64,000 bases of DNA from the NCBI GenBank assembly GCA_951640165.1, contig OX621243.1, positions 8,308,001 to 8,372,000 on the forward strand. Reading direction: 5' to 3'. The translations under genes and the position numbers were made by a program. Of this stretch, positions 47,076 through 58,520 are shown piece by piece. The DNA comes from Pseudoips prasinana (lineage: Eukaryota; Arthropoda; Insecta; Lepidoptera; Nolidae). Below the pieces are notes generated by a model. That model worked only from the letters and a program-made list of their open reading frames with translations. It was not told the DNA's origin and did no database searches. Each line of letters opens with the position of its first letter. Position 1 is the first letter of the stretch.

Positions 47076-47473
47076 TTGTGTGATTTTCTTAAGTCGCGGA
47101 CACATGAGGTCATAGTTAAATAAGTAAAAACTTAAGGTAGGGCGTTATGGGAAGTGAACACGGTAACACCACATCGTAATGTACGAAGCTTTACCGAACC
47201 GTAATATAGCACTTGGGTTTATCATTACCACTTTGAAGTATATGGTTAATTATAATTAATTTAATTTTCTCCCATAGCATTTCTTTCTTTTCGGTTTTCT
47301 ATTAACTGACTTTCTGATAAACTGATAAAATTACATATAAGGAACGTCTTATAAGCAAATTTTATTTTGTACTTAATAAAGTAAAAAAGAAAATAGTCGT
47401 ATTCTATCATATACAATGATAGTAAACGATGCAAAAGACTTGTACCAAGAGGCAAAAGCATAATAAATAAATA

Positions 47474-47575
47474 GGCAGAGACAATGGATTTCCATTTGTT
47501 GGTGACAGATGGAAATCCGTTATCTCTGCCTACCCCTTCTGTGAGACAGGCATGAGTCTATGTATGTATTTATGT
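47474..47575. repeat. two LINE 3' ends head to head
   Basis: AGGCAGAGACAATGGATTTC and its complement around 47500 form a 27-bp-arm inverted repeat. Outside it, GTGAGACAGGCATGAGTCTA is the rest of the same 3' end on the right side. Confidence 0.65.
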
Positions 47576-50269
47576 AATATACTTACCTAAGCGACCAATC
47601 CAATAATCATCTGGATGGAACTGTATTATATGGAATGTTTTCGAATTGGACGGATATTGTTCAAATTAACTACCATAAAAGGACCAAGAAGAAATAATTT
47701 ATTTATTGTGTCATATTTCTAGATACTTCTATAACCTATATTCAGTAAGCTATTTACTGAGCATTACACTGTCATCATCACGGAACTAATGTAGTAATAT
47801 ATTCATTGCACGCAATCCAAATGGATACTTAAAAGATAAAAAACAACAATTAATACCAAGTCCAAGACATTGCTATGAAAAAGGATACGCCTGTGAGAAA
47901 CATGTGAATTATCTTAAGAAAAAACTGTAATAGAGCTCATTGTTCAGATCAAGGATAGTGTATTTTTTATTGAATTTCGCAAATGCATCACAATCGATGT
48001 AAGTTTCCGTGATTATGATTGTCGTGATTACAAATGCGGCTTGAATCTGTATCATCAATGAATCCATTTTTTATATGCATAAAACGTGTGATCTTATCGT
48101 ATTAAATTGACATATTACTGTCAATACTACCTTAAAGTATCAACCTTACTATGAATATTAAATCCGTTAAAAACTGCGGATGATTCTGCTTAGTCAATAT
48201 ATTTAAATCGATAAAACAATGGAAAATTGTTTTATGCACTATACATTAAATGAATATTAAAAATATGATATATGAAAAATTTTGATAGTTTATATTTCTG
48301 TTATGTTATGTTATCTACTTTTGACGTCTGATTTATATTACAATAGCATTTGTCTGCCATGTAAATATAAAAAAACAAATATTGTGATATTTATTTTATC
48401 AGTGCACTTATCAAGTATAAGTGCATTAGCAAATTAACTATAATTGGTATTTTCACAAGTAAATAGTTCCTTAATAATGTTTAGTGATTCTTTTATTTAT
48501 GAAAGTATATGTATAGTATATGTGTCTTTGTGATGGAAAGTACAATAAATATTTGAACACACAACTTATAACTTTTTGCTATATTTTTACTCTATAAATA
48601 CAACGTTTCTGTCTCAAAACTGTCATTTTTCTGTGCACTATCAGATAGTACGCAGAAAAATGTCAGTTAAATTATAAAATAATTTTCGTGTCTAGTTTAA
48701 ACTAGTGTATTTATATTTAACTAAGCATAAGTCATACATGTATTTAATAAGTGGTAATACTACAATTGAAGAGATATTTCTATTCATTTTAGTAGCTACC
48801 TCCTTTATATCTCTTACCATATTATTATACTACCTAATGGACTTCCTCACAAAAATAGTACCTACTACAGAAAGTTGTCTGGAAGAAATCACTGTGATAC
48901 GACCACTTATTGTACCATTTTTAATTATTAAATTTATCTAGTAAACTATGCTCTATATATGGTATGCTATAAAGTGTATTTGTCATTTCTTATCAAACTA
49001 TGATTTCATAAATAGCCCTTTTTTAACAATTTTGATACGAAATTTCTTAAAAATATAATAAACTGTTTATTTAAATATATGTATATGTAGAAATATAATT
49101 TTTAAAAAGGAAATATCGTTGTATACCAGAAAACATTATAAATCATTGTATAAAATTAAGACGGATTGACGTCAACAAGAATAAAAAACACCATTTTATA
49201 AACCAATGAAAAACAAAGCCATTGTTTTAAATAATGTGATTCTTCAAATTATAAGGATTTTGTGAATAAATCATAGTAATGTTAAGTTATAAAAATACCT
49301 TGATACCTTCATACGTCTATTTGAGTAGTAAAAATAATGACAAAGGCAGCAAGCATAACCATAGCCAAGATCAGCAAATCATATCTATACATATTTAAAA
49401 ACTATTTAATTAAAAAACATGTGTAAAGTTAGTTAATCATTAAATAAAAATAATTTTAACATGTAGTATTTTATAGAATGCTGAACTGAATTAAAAAATA
49501 TGTATAGATATATATATTTTGTTTCTAATTTTATTTAAGTAACCATACGTGAGCATAAGTTAAAATAAATACGGTGAACTTCGTAAGTGCCGAGTCGGTA
49601 TAGAACAATAAAAAATGAAGCGATTTTAATGCGTCAAATCAACGCAACCTCCGACCTATTCCCACGCACGGTTGGGTGCACATGACTTCTACGGACCGTT
49701 GCGTCCACGCATAGAAACTTATATGTGTGTGAACGGTATGGTATAAGGAATATTTGAATTTAAAAATAGAACCAGAATAGTAAACGTCGAATAATCGAAA
49801 CATTAGGTGTACGAGATTTTCTTGATATTTACACTGATATATCCAAAACTGTTGTAAACCCTAACATAACCTAGACCACTCGATATTAGGATAATTTACC
49901 TGTGACTAAATCACTACCCTTACGTAATTAGCCACTGTCAAGTATTGCGTTTTGCGCGTGAGACAAAGATTGGAAGACAATTAGTGTTTTTATTTAACCG
50001 ATTTGAAAAAGAAATATACGAGACCATACGGACAGATTTTCCATTGGCAAAAATATTATTTTGTTACAATCCGTTCTCAAACAATCGAGAAATCGAATTA
50101 CATACATATATAAAAAGAACATAGTTGAATTGATCGTGATTTGGCAAACCTCCTACTTTTTAAGCTGGTTAAGGTATTTTAAGTGTTTTAGAAAACCAAA
50201 AGTAATGTTTATCACACTAAAGAAATAGACGTTCCATTCAGAAAGTATATGCCTTATTTATTGTTATTA
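47576..50269. other. intron, no gene seen
   Basis: AT-rich. The 78-codon hydrophobic frame at 48705 is AT-driven. 49640-49740 has higher GC (CCTATTCCCACGCACGGTTG) without a gene. Confidence 0.55.
48618..48666. repeat. imperfect hairpin, 23-bp arms
   Basis: CTGTCATTTTTCTGTGCACT and the complement of CTGACATTTTTCTGCGTACT pair with about four mismatches. Probably an old foldback element. Confidence 0.5.
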
Positions 50270-50345
50270 TTAATAAATTCTTTATTGTAAACTAAAATAT
50301 TAATCTGTACACATTCGAGTGAACAGTACAATTTGTGGTCTTATC
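50270..50345 (-). repeat. Jockey-like LINE 3' end fragment
   Basis: The minus strand carries CACTCGAATGTGTACAGATT and TACAATAAAGAATTTATTAA, similar to the end at 38640. Confidence 0.4.
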
Positions 50346-50354
50346 ACTAAAATG

Positions 50355-50405
50355 TGTTAACACACATGAGGCCGATGCCCCGTGGTTCGTGGGTTCGATT
50401 TCCAC
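50355..50405 (+). repeat. tRNA-like SINE head fragment
   Basis: GTGGTTCGTGGGTTCGATTT resembles a B box in context. It lies 75 bp downstream of the donor of zinc-finger exon 50480-50649. Too short for a family call. Confidence 0.35.
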
Positions 50406-50479
50406 TCGCCGATGTCCGATGTGAAAATGTCTGAAATTCGTTTAAATAAATCACGTTTACAATTTAAAATGAGGCTTAC

Positions 50480-50649
50480 CTTTATGTGTGTCATTCGATG
50501 GTAATAAAGATTCGAGCTGGCTGTAAACCTCTTCCCACAATGCTGACATTGATGTGGCTTTTCCCCTGAATGTATTCTTCTGTGAGTGTTTAAACTGCTC
50601 GATGTGCTGAAGCCTTTGTTGCAGACCATACAGACGTGGGGTTTTTCAC
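50480..50649 (-). CDS. C2H2 zinc-finger gene, internal exon 2 of 3 seen
   Basis: This 170-nt minus-strand exon begins with two bases completing Gly, then encodes 56 residues. These form two complete C2H2 fingers of exactly 28 residues each: CMVC with HRRIH, and CQHC with HRMTH, joined by the canonical SGEKPHQC linker. The acceptor is GTTTTAG before GTGAAAAACC and the donor is AAAG/GTAAGC in phase 0. The frame runs on without a stop past the donor for about 40 codons, but that extension leaves the finger pattern and enters intron. The phase-0 end, HIK, joins the EKPHKC start of the exon at 10165 to make a normal linker. The intron to the next exon is about 40.3 kb. Likely a nuclear DNA-binding regulator; orthologue not recognised. 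Confidence 0.88.
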
Positions 50650-52779
50650 CTAAAACAAACACGATTATTATATAAGCATATTAAAAGCATAGAGCTATGA
50701 AATATGTTTATTGTATTAAATGCAAGTCTTCATTAAGAATCAGAATGAAAGCAAATTTTAATAACCACGCAGTCGTTTCAAAATCTTTTTATTTGTGTTA
50801 GTTTTAAGTAGGTATATACAAATAACATCACATTATTTAAATAGAGAAACTATCAACTACCCTACCGCTAAAACCAAACGCTCAAAATAACGCGTAATCT
50901 AAAAATGTGGTGTAATGTTCCCAGAATGGTGGCAGCAATTCCACGGTGGATGGAAATGCCTAGTTGTAGACTAAAATATACTGTAGCATTCTAGGAAAGT
51001 GTCGCCTCAACAAACCCGGTTGCTATATACAATTATGGTCTGTAAGTCCTCACGGCTTCGAATTTTCAACTTCAAAAAGCACAACTACAATTGAGTCTTT
51101 TGGTTCTTGAGGCCCTCAACTGATGATGGCAGCCACGCCAGCTTTATTTTGAGATATTTTTTTTATTTGAGACTAGACACTCCCTCTTACCCTCCAATTC
51201 AACTTCTGCAAGCCAGGATCAGCAGTGGCACACAATGAAATGACACTGAGCGGTGAGGCTCAGGTAAGTCCCGGAGAATCGCTTTATATGTCTTGGATGC
51301 CGCAACAAATTATGAGTTCTGGGTAAATAAGACAGTGCACGGGTTATCCACGCAACGTCCCATACAGAAGGTCATCCAATTTTTTAAGGAAGGTCATCCC
51401 ATCGGCGCTCTTTCCATCGTCTCGCAATAAGCTATTCGAATCTAAAATGGCATCGCAGTTTACGGTGGTAGAAAATAGTAAATTATATGCCATATTGAAC
51501 GATGTTCTAAGGTTTTCGTTCAGTATAGTATGGTACAGTCACGTCACGTACACACAATACTCGCATTTTGTCATATGTCTTTTTTATTACATAATGGAAG
51601 GTTCTCGTAGTTTAAACGCGTCTACTGACGAGGCGTGGCTTGGACATTATAAGATGGTTAAACCAGAAATTTCTTTATCTATAAAGAGCCCTTGTTAGCA
51701 TCTATCTGGCTGTTATAATCAAAGGAATTTATAAAATTTAAACAATTCTGACGGTTTAATAATCAACGATTACTATTAACAATGATATCAGTATAGTAAC
51801 AAAAGCCACCGAGTAAAACACGGATTCGCGTAAGGAAAATCAATTATTTTTATTTTGAACTTAATTTTTTTTTCATCGACTGTCAAGCGGACAGCGGAGG
51901 TTTAGTAATAGGGTTCCGTTAGTACACTTGAGATAGTCAAACATGAAACGTTCGTCAATTGTTTGTATAAATTTTGAATATATCGCGCGGTATGATGCAA
52001 AACGAGAGACTAATCGTTATTCATTTGTTTCCCGTACAAATTTTGGATATTTCCGCGCGATATACTCGCCCGCGCTCCTTTGTGGCACAAATTCCAAAAG
52101 TAATAAATTTACAAGACTACTCCAACATTTTCTACCTCTCTTTAAAACATTGAGTGATTATATAACTTAATTAGAATCCATCTAGATTTGCATATGCATG
52201 TTAGTTTTCGAAAGATCAATAAAATTGCAAATAACAAGACATTTAATGCGGTTGTAAAGATTCATGAAGTAATAAAAGTCGAAAATCTAGATTTGCGTAA
52301 ATGTGGAGTATAGTCGATATATATCTTACATATATATTATATTATCTGCTGCCTATGAAGTGAAGACCAGGAAATTTAAAGGTATTAATTGAACTTCGCT
52401 CACTGTATTTTATTTTTGGATTTATGATGATTATAAACGAAATATAAAATAGAAATGTTAATTACAAGATTTAATATATAATATGTAGTAATTGTTGTGA
52501 TTCCTAAGCAGAATTTTGTCTGCACTGGAAGTCTATAAAGCCATTTTCAACAATGTTACGCATACCTGTTATCTGAATGATTACTAACACATAACATAAG
52601 TTAACTATATAATTTATAAGTCTATGTTATTTTACGGATGACGATCTTTTTATTAATAAAATCAATACATATAATAAAATCGTAGGAAAGTCAAAACTGT
52701 ACATTGAATATTTTTTAAAAAGGATACTTGGCGCATGATCTACAATCGATATCGAAGCCATAAATATAGTTTTTGGAAT
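50650..52779. other. intron between zinc-finger exons 1 and 2, no other gene seen
   Basis: 50930-51440 is less AT-rich, without repeat ends or a long frame. 51955-52070 is the direct repeat listed above. Nothing else is recognised up to the Helitron end. Confidence 0.5.
51955..52070. repeat. direct repeat with CGCGCG motif
   Basis: GTATAAATTTTGAATATATC followed by GCGCGG recurs as GTACAAATTTTGGATATTTC followed by CGCGCG about 75 bp later. Diverged local duplication. Confidence 0.5.
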
Positions 52780-52974
52780 TTTTGTCTGTTTGTCTGTATG
52801 TATGCCCAGGCTAAACTCAAAAAGTACTGCATACTTCAAATTTTGCATGAATATTACTGAGAGGTCGGGTCAACATATAGGCTACATAATAATATTATCA
52901 CGCTATCACCTACGGGGGAGGAGCTGTGATAATTTATAATATTTAACGCGGGTAAAACCGCGGGGCCCAGCTAG
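52780..52974 (+). mobile_element. Helitron 3' end, second copy
   Basis: The end reads AACGCGGGTAAAACCGCGGG, then CTAG followed by T, nearly the same as the end at 560-600. A body typical of these elements (TATAGGCTACATAATAATAT, ATCACGCTATCACCTACGG) precedes it. The 5' TC end is not clear, so the left limit is approximate. Confidence 0.65.
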
Positions 52975-53439
52975 TATAAAATAAAATATAAATTTTTGTT
53001 GTTGTTTTTGTCTGTTCTATGCACAACAGAGAAACGAAGTCATATCATAAAGGGTCTTTGTTTGACCTTTAACTACGGAACCCTAATTAATAACAGAACA
53101 CTACTATATAAAGAACTTAAATATAACTACGTTCACAATTAATTAAACTAGGAATAAATAAAATCAATAGTAAAACAGTTGTGACCAAATGAGTGCCATA
53201 AACCTGTACCCTTGTTAATGCATCGATTTTATTAATAGTGTGTAGGTATGCTATTTTACAACTTGAAATATGCGTGTGAAAGAATACCAGTTTGACAATT
53301 CTTTATTATAAAGATTTTTTACGGAAGGTATAGAAGAGATGAAGATGATAAATTATTAAATTAGAATTTTATAATTAATAGTAAAGATCTACATAATCTC
53401 ATTTAAAGCTCCTTTTAAAGGAGGTGTAATTAAAATACT

Positions 53440-53620
53440 ATATTAATATCTTGGGACCACTTACACACTGCCATCTGAACCCAAACCAAACTAGGCAGAG
53501 TCGATATTATGGCAACGAATAAACTTATTATATATTTCGAAATATATACATGTTATAGATAAATTGCACCGAGGCATACTAAAAATAATCGTGTTAAAAT
53601 TATGTTAGCAAGCAACATTA
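53440..53620 (-). repeat. SINE 3' part, group D, minus strand
   Basis: Read on the minus strand: GACTCTGCCTAGTTTGGTTT and GGTTCAGATGGCAGTGTGTA, then GGTCCCAAGATATT. It lies in the short intron between the 53.7 and 50.6 kb zinc-finger exons. Confidence 0.5.
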
Positions 53621-53692
53621 AAATTTAAGACTTTTGCTAGGCTAAGCAAATAAAAATTGATTATATGTCTAAAAACATTTTCTAATATTCAC

Positions 53693-53753
53693 CTGTATGT
53701 GTCCTCATATGTCTCTTCAGTAGTGATGGCCTATCAAAAGCTTTTCCACATAC
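53693..53753 (-). CDS. C2H2 zinc-finger gene, internal exon 1 of 3 seen
   Basis: This 61-nt minus-strand exon encodes 20 codons plus one base, starting VCGKAF and ending HMRTHT. It supplies the second Cys, the hydrophobic core and the His-X3-His of one C2H2 finger; the first Cys must come from an exon further 5' (above 53.8 kb, not found). The acceptor reads TTTTAG just before GTATGTGG and the donor reads ACAG/GTGAAT, leaving phase 1. The next exon at 50649 starts with the two bases that complete the Gly of the HTG-EKPH linker. The family binds DNA and usually regulates transcription in the nucleus. I do not recognise the orthologue. It is too short to be found by length alone, so the call rests on the finger pattern, the splice sites and the phase match. 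Confidence 0.8.
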
Positions 53754-53904
53754 CTAAAACCAAAAAATATCTATTTATATCATAAAATATCATGTGAAGA
53801 CGAGGTATGACACAATGCTTACAGAACACATGCTGAAAAAGTAGATAGACATATTGAAAAAGGCAATGAAAACCAGCTTTACGGTAGAATTTATTGGTCT
53901 ACCA

Positions 53905-54095
53905 GGCTAGCAAGCACTAAGCAAATGTATCCCTGTAACTCAGGACTATTTACATACATAAAATTGGCGGACACAAAGTACATCCAGACTCAACACAACT
54001 ATTTATAGGTACAAGTAGTTGTCCTACGCGGGAATCGAACCCGGGACACGAAATTGCGAGGCGTCTATTTTAACCGCTACGCCACACGTGTTTTT
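53905..54095 (-). repeat. tRNA-derived SINE group B, minus copy
   Basis: On the minus strand: CACGTGTGGCGTAGCGGTTA, CCCGGGTTCGATTCCCGC and AGTTGTGTTGAGTCTGGATG. It lies in the intron or upstream DNA between zinc-finger exon 53753 and the Tc1-like transposase. Confidence 0.75.
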
Positions 54096-54433
54096 ATTAT
54101 ATGTGTGCATTCACAGCAATTTCCTAGAATTTATTTACAGTTAAAAATTGTATCATTAAAAATACACACATCAACACAATCTAGGGATATTGAACATTTC
54201 ATTGATTATCTAGAAAACTATAAACATTTTGTTATGACTGTAAATGGAAGAATTAAAGATAATTTCATGGCCGATATTTAAACATTAACAACACGATGCG
54301 ATTTTGTTTTTCTAATTAATAAAAGTCTTAAATTAATTAAGCCATAGAAAATTACTGAGTGAACAAAAACATTTTATTCTTATAAAATTATTCAATCGAA
54401 TTAAATGAATAAAAATCTTACCAAATCTGATAA

Positions 54434-55459
54434 TCAGTAATCGGTATTTCCTCCTCTAACATTAATCACACAGCGGCAACGATTTTCCATACTTAAAATT
54501 AAGGTGTCAATGTCTTGCTGGGGTATGCAGTCCCAAGTTCTTTTTAAATGTTCGAAAAGTTGTTCTTCTGTTGTCAAGTTGGGCGGAAAATCCCTCAATG
54601 CTCTTCGCTGTAACATGTCCCAGGCGTGTTCAATTGGGTTTAAGTCTGGCGACTGTGGAGGCCAATCTAATACCTGAACATCGTGTTCTCGAAGGGCGGC
54701 CCTCACCAGCCCCGCTGTATGGGAAGGTGCATTGTCATGCATGAGCTGAAATTCTTGCCCCGTTAGGGCCCTGAGCGGGACAATGACACGTTCTACTACC
54801 TCCTCACGGTATCTATGGGCAGTCATGCTGCCCTGAATCCAAATGAGTTGGGTTCGTCCGCCGATTCGTATTCCTGCCCACACCATAATTGTCCCGCCTT
54901 GGTAAGAGTGGACCTCCTGTGGATGTCGGAGACGGCTGACCCTGCCTGGAGTTCTCCAAACGCGTGTTCGTCTCGAATCTGGATGAAATCCATAGCGGGA
55001 CTCATCAGTGAACAGCACCAATGACCATTGTTGATCACTCCATGTCAAATGTTCTTGAGCCCATAAAAGTCGCCTACCGCGATTGCCACGTCGCAGCGCT
55101 GGGACTCGTAGCGGTCTGCGAGCATGAAGACCAACTTTATGCAGCCTCCTTCGCACGGTTTGGTCGCTCACCAGCAGCTGCTGACCCTCCTGGAGCCTTT
55201 GCACTAGTTGCATCGCTGTGATATTGGGTAGTCTTCTGGCGGTCATTTGGAGAAATCGATCCTGTCTCTGAGTGGTAACACGATATCTACCTGTGTGCCG
55301 TTCTGCCACATCTCCAGTAGCGCGATAACGTGACCACAGCCTGGATACCACATTTTGGCTTGTGCCCAGAGACTCAGCAACGACGCGTTGAATAGCACCG
55401 TTTTGTAACATGCCAACTGCCCGTAACATTTCATCTCGACTCAAATGATGGCGTGGCAT
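54434..55459 (-). CDS. Tc1-like DD34E transposase, intact
   Basis: The 341-residue frame is uninterrupted. I start it at the Met of MPRHHLSRDEM, because seven upstream in-frame codons look like leader. The N-terminal half (about 1-115) has two helix-turn-helix segments separated by an HTGRYRVT stretch in the GRPR-like hook position. The catalytic DDE core shows D152 (FTDES), D242 (MHDNAPSHTA) and E277 (PQSPDLNPIEHAW), with exactly 34 residues between the last two. Length is normal for Tc1 transposases (about 340). The enzyme would cut at terminal inverted repeats and insert into TA. I could not recognise the terminal repeats by eye. The gene is clearly richer in GC than the surrounding AT-rich DNA, which with its intact frame suggests a recent or transferred copy. 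It lies about 0.7 kb upstream of zinc-finger exon 53753, on the same strand. Confidence 0.93.
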   Translation of the reverse strand: MPRHHLSRDEMLRAVGMLQNGAIQRVVAESLGTSQNVVSRLWSRYRATGDVAERHTGRYRVTTQRQDRFLQMTARRLPNITAMQLVQRLQEGQQLLVSDQTVRRRLHKVGLHARRPLRVPALRRGNRGRRLLWAQEHLTWSDQQWSLVLFTDESRYGFHPDSRRTRVWRTPGRVSRLRHPQEVHSYQGGTIMVWAGIRIGGRTQLIWIQGSMTAHRYREEVVERVIVPLRALTGQEFQLMHDNAPSHTAGLVRAALREHDVQVLDWPPQSPDLNPIEHAWDMLQRRALRDFPPNLTTEEQLFEHLKRTWDCIPQQDIDTLILSMENRCRCVINVRGGNTDY

Positions 55460-55789
55460 GACGCTAAAAAGCTTACACAACCAATTGAGAAAAGAAAATA
55501 AAACAATTTATCAGGTTTTCTTCAATTAACACGCAAAAAAAATTTTAGTGCAACTTCTTGAAATTAGATACAACTCAAGATTGCGCTGTGCTTTGCGTGT
55601 TTTCATTTGTTTCTCATTTTAATTTTTAAATTTTGAATAAAGAATAGACAAGGTTTAAATCTGTAAATAAACTTTTTAAGGAAACTAAATAGGTTTTAAA
55701 CAATAAAGCCATGTTTGATTTCAAAATAACGTATCCCTAGACTTTGTTGATGTGTGTATATAATTATCAGAGTATTACGCACTTCGCAG

Positions 55790-56056
55790 GGTAGTAACGC
55801 TCTCTCAGACTTGGCCGGTCTTCTTTGGATCTTTGGAGTCATGTCCAGCAGGTCGTTGGAGGATCCCGCCGATGAAGAGGTAAGAGAATCTCCGGAGACA
55901 GATTTGTGTTCATCTTCGTTGCCGGAGGGAGGGGATATAGGGAGTAGGACGCGTGATAGGAGGGACGTTGATAAGTCTAGCGGTGAATCTGTGGAAAATA
56001 AACAACAATTACTACAAAGCTTTAGACATTGTGTAGAATATCAGTACTTGAGCAAG
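55790..56056 (+). CDS. exon-like open segment (tentative)
   Basis: After a weak acceptor TTCGCAG, an 89-codon open segment reads GSNALSDLAGLLWIFGVMSS, then RSLEDPADEE, and is rich in Ser, Glu and Asp. Two donors in phase 0 are present: GAAGAG/GTAAGA (end 55879, exactly 30 codons) and AGCAAG/GTGATT (end 56056). Base composition is clearly higher in GC than the flanks. The open frame then runs into a LINE tail remnant. No domain is recognised. It lies 0.3 kb from the Tc1-like gene on the other strand. It could be a host exon, a processed fragment or part of an unrecognised element. Confidence 0.35.
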
Positions 56057-56084
56057 GTGATTAATACATTACGTCAGCCGAATT

Positions 56085-56275
56085 ACGTCCACTGCTGGAC
56101 AAGAGCCTTCCCCAAGAATGGGGGGATATGCCATAATCGCCACGCTTGGCAGACCGGTTGACGATCGCAGTAAGATGGTCATAGTACTCAGAAGAACGCT
56201 GCTGCATGTTCTCTATATATATTCACTAGGGACGGCTTCTACGCCCCGCTTTGAGATGAGATAAGGTGGCGATAT
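56085..56275 (-). repeat. RTE-like LINE tail remnant
   Basis: GTCCACTGCTGGACAAGAGC is the complement of the typical tail GTCCAGCAGTGGAC. GGACGGCTTCTACGCCCCGC matches 1340-1360. It truncates the open frame of the exon candidate at 55790. Confidence 0.6.
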
Positions 56276-56499
56276 TCTTTTTGGCCGATATTAATACATT
56301 GTATTTAAAATCCATCGGTCGTTTAATTACATTGTGAACTTCAATTTTAGATCAAGCCACTTTACGATAGCGATTTACAATAGGTACCATAAAAATCAAG
56401 CTGTATTAAATTTAGTTTGACCTTAGAAAAAAAAATATGGTTATAAAATAAAGATGAATAATTAACGGTAGCGTGTTCAACCGTAGATAAAGAGGTAAA

Positions 56500-56760
56500 A
56501 TCTCAGTATCAGCCTAGCATCTGAAAATTGGCGGTGTAGCACCCCTGCGCCATAACGACCATGGTAAAGCCTCTTTTCAGTTGTATTGGATGCTTTGGAT
56601 TGCTTGCCCTGTTTAATCATGGGAGTGAGAGAATAGAGAGTGCATATATGTTGCGCACACACAGGGGCAAAATAAAATTTCCCGTGTTTATGGCTATAGA
56701 GAATATGAGAATAGCCACCGTGGCTGAAATTCGATCAGAAGGCATTAGTTTTTAAACAAA
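56500..56760 (+). repeat. SINE group E body, second copy
   Basis: CAGCCTAGCATCTGAAAATT, TCATGGGAGTGAGAGAATAG, GTTGCGCACACACAGGGGCA and CACCGTGGCTGAAATTCGAT. Strongly diverged; orientation by comparison with 17745. Confidence 0.5.
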
Positions 56761-58434
56761 CATGTTTTCTAACCTGTCATTACGAACATGATTCATTCGT
56801 GATCCACCATACTTTCCTACTTTCAAATTCAGATTATATTCTGAGAATTGAAAATGAAACAGTGAGAAATGAAAACAGTTTTATTTTTATTGATATATAT
56901 CACTCAATCAGACTTCATTATCAGATAGTTAAATGTATCTATAATACAAAAATAAATGTCTAGAACCTAACAAGCCACAAATCTCATAACAGCTTCTTTA
57001 TGACATTTCCATAATAATAATATTATTATGATTTATATTTTTTCAACCATCCGCCAGAGATTCTCAAAGTAAGTTAGTTTTACTATTAAGTATAAAGAAA
57101 AAAGTTGAAGTCAAAGTCCAGGAGTATACCAGTCCTAATAAACACACTTATTTATGTTGTAACATCCCCAGAAAATACCCTTCTTTGTGTTTTTAAATAA
57201 ATAACTTCTTTGGCTTCCGTTTAATTGTGATTAAATAATTACGGTGAAAAATTGTCACACATGAGTCTTTTAATTAATTTTATTTTAAAAACCAATGTGG
57301 AATCGTCAAAGTAAGTATTATCATTACAACATAGAAACAGTCATATGAAATTAAATTTTGTTTTTTTGTTTATGAACTTTTATTTTGAAATATAGTTATT
57401 TTAGTAATTAACAGTAGTTTGAGGTACTCAATTTTTTTTTGTGCACCTTATTAGATTGGATAACAAAGAGTCCGTGTCCATGAGTCAATTGAATTCTTCA
57501 AAATTTTCTTTCACTATTGAGGTATTTTTAGTATGCAATTTACGGTTAGTCTTTCAATGCTTCCTCAGATAGTACAAATATTAAGCCAACTTATCTCAAG
57601 TTTTTGATGTGTTAAGGTATAGACTACCTATTGAAGGTCAAAGAGGTTAGATGCTAACAGGGCGGAGTGATGAACATCAAAATGTTATTTTATTTATTAT
57701 ATGAAAATCATGATGACTAACAAGATAAAAACCCAATATTCTAATTCCTATTCATGTTTAAAGTAAAAAGTACGATTTTTTTAATATTAGGTGAGCGTTG
57801 ATATACTCAATGGTATTTTTATTTTTAATTTCGTCAGTAAATATTTACAAAATACATGGATAATATCATAAATATTTACGGCAGAATAGGTAAATAATTC
57901 AAGCTTAACTAAATAAGTAATAATTTAATAATAATTTAAGCTCAACACAGTAAAAAGTTTGACAACCTCTGATCTTCACCAGACGTCATCATTAAAGAAC
58001 TTTGAAATTGAATATTTTTACTTTATTTATATTGGTTTCTCAAACTTATCCGTCAACATTCATATGAATTTTACGGTGATTATATATCCAGTGGGTGCTT
58101 TATATAATTCAGGTCAAATGTTTTTATATAATTCCAATCAAGCAAAAATTTTTAATGAACCAATTTTATTGACAACCGTAAATTTTGCTATGGACCTTTG
58201 GACAGTTTATGTTTATTGGATTCACATGGATTTTTGATACGAATTAATTGGTCCGAATTCAAATTTTCGGTATAATGGTCGATTGCACATCGTAAATTCC
58301 AGTTGCGTTCACAGAGAAGACTGAAATTGTGTTTTTTTAGTTGACGTATTATGTTACACTCCTTTATCGTATGGGGTAGTGGGTCTCTGACATGGCCAAG
58401 CAGACGTTTATTATTATTATATTTATATTATTAC

Positions 58435-58520
58435 CATTGAACGGTCACCCATCTATAATCTGACCGCGTGTTTATGTCCTTTACCTCAGCGATCACTTAT
58501 GGACCGGTAATAGCACTGAT
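58435..58520 (-). repeat. 5S-derived SINE head, minus strand
   Basis: Read on the minus strand: CGGTCCATAAGTGATCGCTG, AGGTAAAGGAC, then GATTATAGATGGGTGACCG, in the order of the 5S-like SINE head. It keeps the GGGTGACCG closest to true 5S. Degenerate. Confidence 0.5.

Noticed and set aside
48705..48941. 78-codon hydrophobic frame resembling a membrane protein
   Set aside because: Leu/Ile/Phe/Tyr-rich translations are expected from AT-rich DNA, and there is no promoter, splice site or family match.
54280..55620. Terminal inverted repeats of the Tc1-like element
   Set aside because: I compared both flanks (e.g. TGAGTGAACAAAAAC against TGAGAAACAAATGAAAAC) and found only weak AT-rich similarity, not enough to set borders.
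57959..58237. 92-codon frame
   Set aside because: It starts with TTG, is AT-driven, and has no domain or splice support.
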